Shown: piece after piece, positions 36,718-46,185 of the stretch
Position numbering within the stretch: the stretch's first letter is position 1
Layout: each line of letters opens with the position of its first letter
Assembly: GCA_001910725.1 (NCBI GenBank)
Contig: MJGA01000001.1
Span: 1,674,001-1,738,000 of the forward strand
DNA length: 64,000 bases
DNA from: Phanerodontia chrysosporium
Taxonomy: Eukaryota > Basidiomycota > Agaricomycetes > Polyporales > Phanerochaetaceae
Reading direction: 5' to 3'
The notes under the pieces: model-generated
Told to the model about the DNA's origin: nothing
Seen by the model: the letters and a program-made list of their open reading frames with translations, nothing else
Databases searched by the model: none
Translations under genes and position numbers: made by a program

Positions 36718-37018
36718 TCTACAACGGTATCTGAGCCAATATCATTTCAGTCTTCTTGGCAAGATATCCGACCATCGTACTAACCCACACATCCCCTCTA
36801 GTCAGTTGATGTCTCATAAGCGAAGTAGTTGCAAGCCAATATGATGCGGGGGGAAAGTGTACGGCTGGGGACATGTTCTACATGGTGAGTGTCCCTTCCG
36901 GTTTCTGACTGTTTCTGGGTGTTCCATTTTGCTTTGATGTACATTTCTATTCACACTGTGTGAGGCTGCACAAAAATGTGCAGCCATATGATCGCACTTT
37001 CTACAACGGTATCTGAGC
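36718..37018. repeat. 19-nt direct repeat, two copies 282 bp apart
   Basis: TCTACAACGGTATCTGAGC occurs exactly at 36718-36736 and again at 37000-37018, both on the plus strand. It may be a trace of an old duplication or insertion. No transposase or long terminal repeat is seen. Confidence 0.75.
36964..36985. repeat. Perfect 8-bp stem-loop
   Basis: GGCTGCAC and its reverse complement GTGCAGCC flank the six-base loop AAAAAT. It lies 15 bp before the second copy of the direct repeat. Function unknown. Confidence 0.6.
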
Positions 37019-37691
37019 TTCAGCCTTTTGCATCATTCATACGCCCTAGGCCAATTACTGACGCATACTTTCCTCAGGTGTAAGGTGCCAGCCCGTGTTG
37101 GATTGGATTACCTCGTGGTATGTCCTCGATGGCTCTTCTCGTACTCACCAGTTACTTCGTTCCTGGCCTGTCTAGCCAGCCAATATATTACCTTTGTGTC
37201 AAATGCATCCTTGTGTGCAAAGAACCGTGCAGCCCGTGAATCACGTAGCCCAATTCAATGTCGACAATCATTGATGCGCATACGCAGCCCATCCGCGGCT
37301 CGCACTGTTGTCACCGACCTAATCCTCCGTGCATCGGTGTCAGCCGTGCATGCTCCTCGTGCTCACCTGTCCAAATCGCGTTTCTTCGTATGCTGCACAT
37401 CGCCGGGTGACCTCTTCTGAAGACATCTGCGGTCTGCCCAGCACGCGCAACGAACATCCAGACCGCATTCGTCGTTACCACTTTGATTAAGCTCCTGATG
37501 CACAGCAGCTTCTCACTCCAGGACTGCCCCATTCGTAGCCTCCACCGTCCGCATGATCGTAGTCACGACACCTGGTGCACTTCCCTTCGCCCACTGCCGC
37601 CACATTGCATGCCGACAAGCCTGCGGGTCTTCGCGGCGCATATATAGCCGCACACTACGTCGCTACTCTTCTGAAAAAAGCCGGGCAAGCC

Positions 37692-40580
37692 ATGACTCCT
37701 GCGTTCGCAGCATTGCTGCATCTCAGCATCTTCGCGCTATGCGCCTCTGCAGCCGTTACCTGGACCGCGACGCCGTTCAATCCCGCGTCCGTCCCGCTCG
37801 CCGTGCGCTCACCGTACCTGTCGGCTTGGCTGAACCAGGGGAGCGGCACCGCGCTCAACGCGGACTGGCCACGGTTCTGGACTGGCTCGGTGTGTTTCGT
37901 TCATGTATGCGGGTTGAATGTAACTGATCGTCTTGTACAAAGATTCTGGGATGGGCGGGTTTCATCAAGGTCGATGGCACAGCGTACAACTTCCTCGGTG
38001 CTCCATCGATGCCTGGCGTTACCTTCCAGAAGTCCGTGCAAAAGAGCATGACGGTACGTAGCCTTTGTTGTACTGCCTGGCGTGTTACTCATTTCTGGCA
38101 CGTAGTTCACGTCTACACAAAGTACCTTCGTCATGACCTCGGGACCAATCGACTTGACCGTGAACTTCCTGAGCCCGGTTGAGGCACGTCACCTCTCCTC
38201 ATCCTTCCACTAAATGCTCACCTTTCCCGCAGCCGACGGACCTCGTCAAACAGTCCCTGCCCTTCTCGTACGTCACCCTGACCGCGACGTCGACCGATGG
38301 CAAGGCGCACAGCGTGCAGCTCTACACCGACATCAGCGCCGAATGGGTGACGGGCGACAACAGCCTCCTCGCGAACTGGAGCACGGCCGTCAGCAGCAGC
38401 ACGCTCGTGCACCAGGTGCAGCTCCAATCCCAGACCCCCTTCGGCGAGGTCTCGGACCACATCCAGCAGGGCTCCGCATTCTACGCGACGCTCGCAGTGC
38501 GTGTCCCTTTCTTGACACCAGTTCGTTGCGCGCGAAGCTGACCCGGCATCTCAGCACTCCGGCACAACGTACCAGACCGGGCAGGATACGGTCGTCCGCG
38601 CGCAATTCGTGAACAGCGGCACGCTCCCGAACACGCAAGACACGCGCTTCCGCGCTGTGCAGGACGCGTGGCCCGTCTTCGCTTTCGCGCACGACCTCGG
38701 CAGCGTCACCGGCACGAGCTTACCGGTCGTCATCGCCGTCGGCCACGTACGCGACCCCGCCGTCGAGTACATCGTGGCAGGCGGGAAGACGCAGAGCCGG
38801 AGTCTCTTCTTCTGGAGCCAGTTCTCGAGCGTCGGGCTGCAGTACGTGTACTCGTGACGCTATCGTGTTGGAATGGTAGCTGACAGGGTAGAAGATTTCG
38901 TCTTTCCTGGGCGACTATAGCAATGCCCTGAGCCGCGCGAAGACGTTCGATGCGAAGGTCCAGGGAGATGCATCCAAAATCTCGGCAGACTACGCATCGC
39001 TCGTTGCGCTCTCGGTCAGGCAGGCGTTCGGTGCGACAGAAATTACAGCGAGCAGGAATGGCGACGGGTCTATCAACACCTCAGATGTTTTGATGTTCAT
39101 GAAAGGTACGACTCTCGGCAATACTTTCCCTCCAATGTACTCCTCACTGACGCCCGGTGTATTTGTAGAGATTTCTAGTGATGGTGTAAGTCTGCCTAGT
39201 CACCACCCAGCTTCGTGCGGACTCACAAGGGACAGAATGTGAACACGGTGGATGTGATCTTCCCCAGCTGGCCTATCTTCCTCTACACGAACCCGAACCT
39301 TGGCAAATACCTTCTCCTGCCGCTCTTCGAGTACCAGGCGACAGGCCAGTATCCGAACAAGTGGAGCGTCCACGACATGGGTGCACATTATCCGCAGGCA
39401 CTCGGACACAATGACGGTAAGGCTGCTGGTGCTGGCGTACAGCGACATTGCTGATGGCGAATGCTTTGAAGGTAACGACGAAGCCATGCCTGTCGAGGAG
39501 AGTGGTAACATGCTCATTATGACGCTGAGCTACGTGCAGAAGACGGGCGACAAGTCACTCATCAACTCCTACGTATGCTCTGCTCCTCCCATTGTCCGTG
39601 CCCGCGTGCTGACGATAATATTCGTAGTATAATCTGCTGGACCAGTGGACGCAGTTCCTGATCACAGACTCGCTCGTGCCCGCGAACCAGATTAGCACGG
39701 ACGACTTTGCCGGCGCGCTCGCGAACCAGACGAACCTCGCCATCAAGGGCATCGTCGGCATCAAGGCCATGTCCCAGATTGCCTCGCTCGCGGGCAAGTC
39801 GAGCGTCGCGGCGAATTACAGTGTGCGTGCATCAGCTAGCGCTACATACGCGTGAGGTCGTTAATTCGGTGGATGCAGTCGATCGCAGCGTCGTACGTGA
39901 CCCAGTGGCAGGGCTTCGCGACTTCCAAGACCGGCGCCCATCTCACGCTTTCGTACGGAAACGACGCTAGGTGAGCCATCTTCTGCGCCTCGGGGCCTCT
40001 CCTCACACCTGTGCAGCTGGGGATTGGCGTACAACCTGTATGGTGACAAGCTTCTGGGCCTCAACCTGTTCCCGCAGTCCGTCTATGAGATGCGTACGTT
40101 GCACGTTTCCTAGGGTCCGACTGAGCCTCACGATATAACATGCAGAAACGGCATGGTACAGCTCACATGCTAGTATGTCTCTGCCGTGCCTCTTCACTCT
40201 CCGTGCTCGCAATGACCCGTGTGGGCAGACAGCTTCGGCGTCCCGCTCGACACCCGGCACACGTACACCAAGTCCGGTGCGGCACCCCGAATCCGCTGCC
40301 CCGCACCGCTCTCTAACTATTGCACAGATTGGTCGATCTGGACCGCAGCGATTGCGACGACGACGGCCGTGCGCGACTTGTTCATCAGCGCAGTGCACAG
40401 CTACGCCGCGGACGGCAAGAGCGCGCAGCCGCTCGGCGACTGGTACGAGACGACGGACGGTTCCGTCGAAGGTTTCCGCGCGCGGCCTGTCGTCGGTGGG
40501 CACCTTGCGCTGGTGAGTTTGGTCATTGCTTCTACGAATCTGGTTAGGGGCTGACTGGAGTCGTTCAGCTTGCGTTGTAG
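37692..40580 (+). CDS. Secreted glutaminase, GtaA type
   Basis: Many short exons from ATG 37692 to stop 40578-40580. The N-terminus MTPAFAALLHLSIFALCASA is a signal peptide. Conserved blocks of the GtaA family (DUF4965/DUF5127/DUF1793) appear in order: TPFNPASVPLAVRSPYLSAWL, GWAGFIKVDG, SVTGTSLPVVIAVGHVRDP, ALSVRQAFGATEIT, VDVIFPSWPIFLYTNP, WSVHDMGAHYPQALGHND, MPVEESGNMLIM, GIVGIKAMSQIA, GVPLDTRHTYTKS, DWSIWTAAIAT, and a C-terminus ending RPVVGGHLALLAL. Known role: extracellular deamidation of glutamine to glutamate for nitrogen nutrition. One base seems to be missing near 40146-40148 (between YEMQ and TAWYSS). A TATATA box is present at 37641-37646. Confidence 0.9.
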
Positions 40581-40767
40581 GCGATATATTCCTAACGCCG
40601 TCAGACATAGACTGGGCGTAGAACACGTGCATCATAAATACAATTGTTATCTCTGCGCAGATTTGCTGTTGATACATGCCTGCAGAAGGCGGGAAGACAG
40701 GAAGAAAGAGAGAAAGAGAGAGAAAAAGGAGAAAAGGACATTAGCAAGACAGCCAATGTCCTCCCTC

Positions 40768-40968
40768 TCAGGAGCATTTCTTGCACTTGCATTTCGTGCA
40801 CTTCACAGCTTGATTCGCAGCAATGTGGCAGGTGCAACTACATGCAGTCAACACAATTTCAGCATCCGTCGTGTGGAGCAAATCAGTCACACAGAGGCGA
40901 GAGACGTACTTCTGGAGGCAGGTTACATTGGTATTGCAGTGGGCATTCGTGGACGTCGTGGCGGGCAT
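40768..40968 (-). CDS. Metallothionein-like Cys-rich protein, copy 2
   Basis: Two predicted exons (40910-40968 and 40768-40837), intron with GTACGT donor and GCATGTAG acceptor, give 42 aa with eight Cys. The C-terminal part reads CTCHIAANQAVKC then TKCKCKKCS, a classic Cys-x-Cys, Lys-rich metallothionein pattern without aromatic residues. The N-terminal STNAHCNTNVTC aligns with VNAHCGDPNC of the copy at 45060, and the intron splits the same codon phase just before the CxC in both. A TATA-like box (41074-41082) and a leader with AACCTAGCTACAC resemble the leader of the 45060 copy. Known role of the family: buffering Cu, Zn or Cd in the cytosol. An upstream ATG at 41022 aligns with the first ATG of the other copy, so a short extra 5' exon is possible. 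Confidence 0.62.
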   Translation of the reverse strand: MPATTSTNAHCNTNVTCLQKYVSRLCVTDLLHTTDAEIVLTACSCTCHIAANQAVKCTKCKCKKCS

Positions 40969-41633
40969 CTACGCAGAGGAGTCAGTGTCCTGCAGGACGT
41001 GGGGCACGACAAGGCGCACATTGCGTTCAGTGGTGGTTCAGGTGTAGCTAGGTTCTGAGCAGGTGCGCACACGCCTTTATATGCGTCTACGATCCTCGCG
41101 CCTCCTCGCGCCATCTCACATGCCTTCCGCATCGACATGCAGGGTAGCTGCAATTCAACAGGCCTGTGCGCTCCGATCAAATTCTGCAGCGCGCGGAAGA
41201 CAGCGTTAATATTCCAGAGGTAACGGCTGGAAGCCGCGCACGCCTGGGCACGCACATCACAGCAGCGAATGGGGTCAAAGGCCGTAAACGCGAAATGCAT
41301 GAGTAACGTACGAGGGCCATTACTGCGACGAACTATACCGGGCGAGACACGTCGTTATCCAGTTGGCGTTCTTGTTGAAGGCTAGGCGGCGGCACAAACA
41401 AAGTCTTATGTGGCGTATGGACAACATACATGTATATTATCTAGGAGGGGCCACAAGCTTGCACAAAGGCAGGCATAGAGGTCCTGGTGACTCAATTGAT
41501 TGTATTGATTCGATTGCGGAGCAACTACCCTGAACCATGTAATACATCCCATCAAACATAACTCTGTTGGTACATGCATGATTCCCGCCACCGTAGCAGG
41601 CCAATGATACATTTGTGTGAATGCAAGACCCTT
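40969..41633. other. Metallothionein copy 2 promoter and spacer
   Basis: Contains a TATA-like ATATAAAGG on the minus strand (41074-41082) about 100 bp upstream of the copy 2 start. No other coding sequence supported. Confidence 0.45.
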
Positions 41634-41782
41634 CTACGGCGCGATAACCTGGTACAACGACGAACGCCTGACGGGCACGGAGGAAGCTCTCTTCTTGCAG
41701 TTGCAGTTCTTGCATTTCACTCGGTGTGCCATGATAATGGTACAAGCACAACTATAACACACGGAGCGTTAGTCTTGGCCAT
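41634..41782 (-). pseudogene. Metallothionein-like copy 3, degenerate or with a missing base
   Basis: The minus-strand sequence from 41782 reads MAKTNAPC, which aligns with the NAHC exon of the other two copies, then breaks frame and continues with CACTIIMAHRVKCKNCNCKK, which aligns with CTCHIAANQAVKCTKCKCKK of copy 2. The intron seen in the other copies is absent or reduced to a few bases (GTTATAG), and the C-terminal Cys-Ser is replaced by RASS and an 18-residue tail. This is either a decayed or processed copy, or a working gene with one base missing in this assembly. Confidence 0.5.
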
Positions 41783-43725
41783 GACAATGACATGTCAGTG
41801 AATAACGGGCCTCTCCAAACACTTGTCATCGCTAGATTGTGCGGCAGTGGAGGCAGTGTTCTTTACATAGACAAGTCAAAATTGTGCATAAATGTGAGTT
41901 CTACGGAACGTACTCTGTGCATCCTCGCCAGGGGTTGGGGACGAAGCAGCAGTGCAGCTGTGTGCTGGAGACTTCTCTGCAGAGCGTCCATGCATGCTGG
42001 CCTTCTTATGCTGCGACGTGACCATGCTCGTCGGGACAGCAAGCAGGCGTGCAGCTGGCACGCGCGGGAAGGGACAGCTCCGCCGCCTCATGGCCAGTTC
42101 TTGCCAAACCTAAAGCCTGCAACGCACCTGTTCCTCATGGTTGATGTGTCTAGGGTTTGTGGTATCAATGGTACGTCGCGAAATCATGTTCTGAGTTGGT
42201 GATGGCGGCGCCACGACAGACTGGGGCAAGGTCGCTCAAGCGTCACAGCACGTAGAGCGCTGCACGCATAACCTCCCAAGCACGCTGGACTGCAAGAGTT
42301 GTCATTGCGGCGGCGTTGAGCTTGGGCAGCTCAAGATGGTGCCGCGCCAGCAGAGCATAGCCGCGACGTTCTTGCAAGCAAGGCAAAGCTTTCGCTCTGT
42401 CTAGAATCTGAGCTGTGTTGGCGGGACAAATACGATAGGAGAATGGAATACACACCTTCGTTGTGGCCGTTTGAGTTCAAATTCAGGATGCGGCGCTAAC
42501 ATAGCACGTGCGATAGCACAAGTATCCAAGAAAGGAAGGTGTTGTTCTGCAGACCGGGCTCGTGGCTTCACCAAGTTATCAGCGAGCGTCGGGAATCGGA
42601 CTTCCGGACGATGTCATTATATGTCGAGGATCCTCTGCTAAAGCCAGAGAAACGACGTATGTCATTGAAGGTCCTTCTACAAGCAAAATGGTGGGCAGAA
42701 CATACAATATCCCGTACTTGAATTCGGAGAGAAGCGTTCTCGGAATATGACCATGGGATACAAATGAACTTGATGATAACGACTGTAGCAAGCTGGTAAC
42801 TCAAGACGATGCCCGAGCGGCGCCCGAGCCGCGGGCGTCTACAAATACGGCGCATCATCGGCGCATCACGCGCCATGCAGCAGATGCAAACACGCTTTCG
42901 CCTCCACTGGTCACCTTTCTCGAGAAGTGAAATTGCTGGACCCCGCACAAGATAGCCGGCCCGGGACTCCATGTGGAAGGTTGACTTCACTCTTCTTCGC
43001 GGTAGCTTGGTGTAAGGGGAGCCACGGGACAAGTATGGTAAACCGAGCGAGGGGAGTGTGCAAGTCTAAGCGACAGCTCGGCGGCCAGAGCAAGGCGTGT
43101 TGGAAAAGTCGATAGCGTTGAGTCATAATCAGTCTCTCATACTTGCCACTTCTGTGACGGATGGATAGCAGGTGTCTTATGGGCCTCGTCTTAGCAACAT
43201 GATACACAACTAGCTATGTTGCAAACATGCACAAGTAGAGGCAAACAGTGTAACAAATTGGAGTAGAACAACTGCTACCGAGATGTATTGGGATCTGCGG
43301 TAACGTACAGTCAAGTGAACCGGTCTCAGTCCCATTTTGGACTCGCAATCCGCTAACTGCATCACTTGTACTCGGTGTATCAGGGTCGGCCTCCCGCACG
43401 ATGCGTATACAGAGGGCATCCCGAAGGCTATGCCTTTTTGAGCGGACAATACACAGCTGCACCCGAATGTCCCTCTTCGTAAGGGCACCATAGTTCCATG
43501 TCCAGGTATTTCAAAGATGGCCGAATGCCAACACTAGTAGTATATTGTTCCGCTAGTGCGCACCCCTGAGGATGCGCTCACGGCATGTATGCTAAACTTG
43601 GTGTCTCTGACAGGTCTGAAGGATGAGAGGCGTTCGCAGTGCCTGGGCGAAGTACGCGCCGCCTTCGCTCGGGATTGTTTCGGGTGCGCTGGCTTGACGA
43701 GATAGGCCGCCCTGGTCGGTAGGCT

Positions 43726-44571
43726 GTGGCTCCAGAGCCTGCTACTCGCATTAGCGTCACACGACACCAAATACCTGAGTGCGCATCCGCTGAGAAGTAC
43801 AGGGCTTCGTTGACACAACAGCACATCGTCCGCGGGGCTTCGGCGGGAATGGAGGCCCCATCTTCGCAAGTGTACAAGAGCCAGAGCAAGCCAAACAAAG
43901 ACAACGCGAGAGGGGTGTGCCTCACGCCGTCAGGACGCACTCCACATGCCCCGTTTGTCGTAGGCCGGAAACAGCCCAGCCTAGGCTGCGGTCTCGGATG
44001 CAGCCCTACGGCAGCACACATGGACGACTCGGGAAAAAAGGACGAAAATTTACGGCAAGATAGCCGTCCAAGGACTTTTTTCCGAGGCCCTAGGTATGCC
44101 AGGACGCAGGACGCGGGGGCGGGCGCACATAAGGTTAGGGTTCGACGCGTCGTTGATGAGCGTGTCTGGACGCGTACGCGTCGACTCGCGGTGGCCATGA
44201 CCGCGACGACACCCTCGCAGACACGACCGACGAGCTGCGCACGCGCGGACGAATTTGGTGCGGTGCGCTTCGCCTCGATTGGCTGGGAAGCCCCGCCTGA
44301 TAGCGGCCGTTGGCGACGACTGGGAGGGTACTCGCCTGGTCTCCTGGTCCACCGCTCCGCCGCCGAGCCCGAGTCTCCGCCTCCTGCCTCCTACCTTCCA
44401 GCTGCTCTTTGCGACCTCATGAAACCTCTGCAGCCCGTGCTAGCGGTCGAGCGTCGAGCAGGCGGCGGCACGAGTGGTACACGACGCAGCCGCGCCAGCG
44501 ACACTTCCCACGAAGAGATAAAACGGTCTGTGCCCTCTGCAGCGCTGCCGCCCATACGTGGCAAGTCCTAG
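43726..44571 (+). CDS. Long unassigned open reading frame (281 codons)
   Basis: Uninterrupted frame from an ATG, unusual in length for this gene-poor stretch. The product is Arg, Ala, Ser and Pro-rich with no domain I recognise, no signal peptide and no repeat. An antisense frame of 206 codons overlaps it (43578-44198). High GC content alone can produce such frames, so it may not be a gene. Confidence 0.15.
   Translation: MAPEPATRISVTRHQIPECASAEKYRASLTQQHIVRGASAGMEAPSSQVYKSQSKPNKDNARGVCLTPSGRTPHAPFVVGRKQPSLGCGLGCSPTAAHMDDSGKKDENLRQDSRPRTFFRGPRYARTQDAGAGAHKVRVRRVVDERVWTRTRRLAVAMTATTPSQTRPTSCARADEFGAVRFASIGWEAPPDSGRWRRLGGYSPGLLVHRSAAEPESPPPASYLPAALCDLMKPLQPVLAVERRAGGGTSGTRRSRASDTSHEEIKRSVPSAALPPIRGKS
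44131..44181. promoter_or_regulatory. Telobox-like motif plus three ACGCGT (MCB-like) boxes
   Basis: AAGGTTAGGGTT at 44131-44142 is followed by ACGCGT at 44145-44150, 44170-44175 and 44176-44181. ACGCGT is the MluI cell-cycle box bound by MBF-type factors in yeasts. No recognised gene starts next to it. Confidence 0.4.
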
Positions 44572-45059
44572 GAACGTGCAGGTCAGGCAGCAGCCGGCTC
44601 CCACCGGTAGGTGAGTCAGGAGACGCATCGCGGGTCGGGCGCACGGGCTAGGACACCACAAAAGCAGCAACCCGCTAGCCTCTCCGGGGACGGACTTGTC
44701 CTAGCAGATATCGGCCGTAAATCGATAAGGACGTGTCGCTGCGCACGCCTGCCACGCACCGCCCCTGCTGCCTGTGCTCGGCCGGGAGAACCCCAACGGG
44801 CGGCGGCTGCATATGGATACGTTGCCTGACGAGCACGCAGTGGCGCATGGGGAAAGATCCGGGGGTCGCTGTCTCTCCCCAGGAATCGTGAGCATGCCTG
44901 ACAGCTGCGTTGCCGCGCGAGCTGTTGGTATGTGATACGGGATAAACAACGGCATACACAGACAAAACATAAAAGGGCCAGTGTCTGCGGCAGAGTATCC
45001 TCAGCACGTTCAACAGAACCCAGCTGCACTACCACCTCGTCTCTCAAGCCTAAACAACC

Positions 45060-45301
45060 ATGTTCGCTGTACGTCGTGCCCTGCACAACGTCTTGCGCGA
45101 CGCTGACCCTCTATTCTCAGATCGTCGCTGTCCCCGTCAACGCCCACTGCGGCGACCCCAACTGCAAGAAGGAGTGCGTTTCTGACCTCTAGATCATGCT
45201 GCGAATCGCCGTGCGTGGCCGCGGTACTGACCGTCTACTGCAGGACGTGCAGCTGCGCCACCGCCGAGGAGTGCAAGGCCAGCCCCTGCGCCAAGCCCTA
45301 A
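45060..45301 (+). CDS. Metallothionein-like Cys-rich protein, copy 1
   Basis: Three exons (45060-45068, 45121-45173, 45244-45301) encode 39 aa: MFAIVAVPVNAHCGDPNCKK, then ETCSCATAEECKASPCAKP. Six Cys follow the pattern C-x4-C-x4-CxC-x5-C-x4-C, with no aromatic residue after position 2. Introns have GTACGT and GTGCGT donors and CTCAG and CTGCAG acceptors. Size and Cys pattern fit short basidiomycete metallothioneins. A TATA-like CATAAAAG lies 85-92 bp upstream of the ATG, with a leader containing AACCCAGCTGCAC similar to copy 2. It is likely metal-inducible, but I see no proven metal-response element. Confidence 0.68.
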
Positions 45302-46185
45302 GCTCGCGCACGCCCTCTTCAAGCGTTCGGCCTTGTTCACCCTCGCATCGACAGGTCTTGCACCCGTCCAGCCGTCTCGTATTGTGTCGTGTTAGGAAGG
45401 ATATCGATGTATAAGCCAGGAAATGTACAATGGAATGTAGTATAAGTGGCGGATATCAGCCAGGTGTGACTTCACGGCCATTAGCTTGTAAGAGGCTCCT
45501 AGGTGTCTTGCTCACCTTCCGCACGCAGTGTGCGAGACCCTGCTGCGGCATGCGGGCGAGAGTAAGGTAGGGCAGGATTACGAAGCTCAATAAATTGCAC
45601 ATGACCTCGAAAACAATCTGGCATGTTCAATAGGCTTGGGCACAGGACTCTGCAGTAGCATCCATACGGACCGCTCGGAGCATGGGACGAAGCTTTGCGC
45701 TGGCAGGTATACAGGCACCCGAACGAGTTTTCGCCGTACCACAGGTTCATCAGGATTGATGGCGTAGGGAGTACGCCCTGAAATCATGGCTGAATACGTC
45801 ACCAACAATTGAAAGCCTCACACCGCGAGTATACACTATGGTCATAACTATAGACACGGCCGGTAGACGATGCATCTGAAGGTGGGTCCTGCAGGTCTGA
45901 CAGACGGCGGCAGGAGGTCCACGTGATGAGATCCAAGCATGGGGTTAGGGCTTACAGAAGGACACGTTCCTGGCCCCCTCCACGAATACGTAAACAGACA
46001 CAGCTCTGCGGAAATTGGGGTATATCAAAGCCATATGTAATACTGCTACCCAGATAAAGATCTAGCTAGAAAGTCTCTTCGTGATACGATAGAGAAGGTC
46101 CGAAGGGTCTTTTGAAGCACACTATCTACTACAACATGGTTAATAAAACGATTGTACGCAACATAATAAGCAGCGTCTCTAGACG
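45302..46185. other. Intergenic between metallothionein copy 1 and GH79
   Basis: Convergent 3' regions. GGGGTTAGGGC occurs near 45940. No coding signal recognised. Confidence 0.4.

Larger units (their letters stand above)
35135..37691. other. Gene-poor stretch upstream of glutaminase
   Basis: About 2.5 kb without a supported gene. It holds GGCCTTATAAGGCC at 35177-35190 (likely P450 TATA region), a 19-nt direct repeat (36718-36736 and 37000-37018), a stem-loop (36964-36985) and TATATA at 37641-37646 about 50 bp before the glutaminase start. Open frames of 60-130 codons lack conserved motifs. Confidence 0.5.
41783..45059. other. Gene-poor accessory stretch between metallothionein copies
   Basis: About 3.3 kb with no recognised family. 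It includes an unassigned 281-codon open frame at 43726-44571 (listed separately), a telobox-like motif and three ACGCGT boxes near 44131-44181, and a TATA-like CATAAAAG at 44968-44975 for the next gene. No transposon protein or terminal repeat is evident. Confidence 0.45.

Noticed and set aside
42539..42791. Possible transposon remnant (short plus and minus frames with hydrophobic sequence)
   Set aside because: No transposase, reverse transcriptase or integrase motif and no terminal repeats could be found.
43210..43462. Possible fourth metallothionein piece (short TCAC motif on the minus strand)
   Set aside because: Only one CxC pair, no Lys-rich Cys cluster and no matching NAHC exon.
43578..44198. 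206-codon minus-strand open frame opposite the 281-codon frame
   Set aside because: No domain, no intron pattern, and it overlaps another unsupported frame; GC-rich DNA gives long chance frames on both strands.
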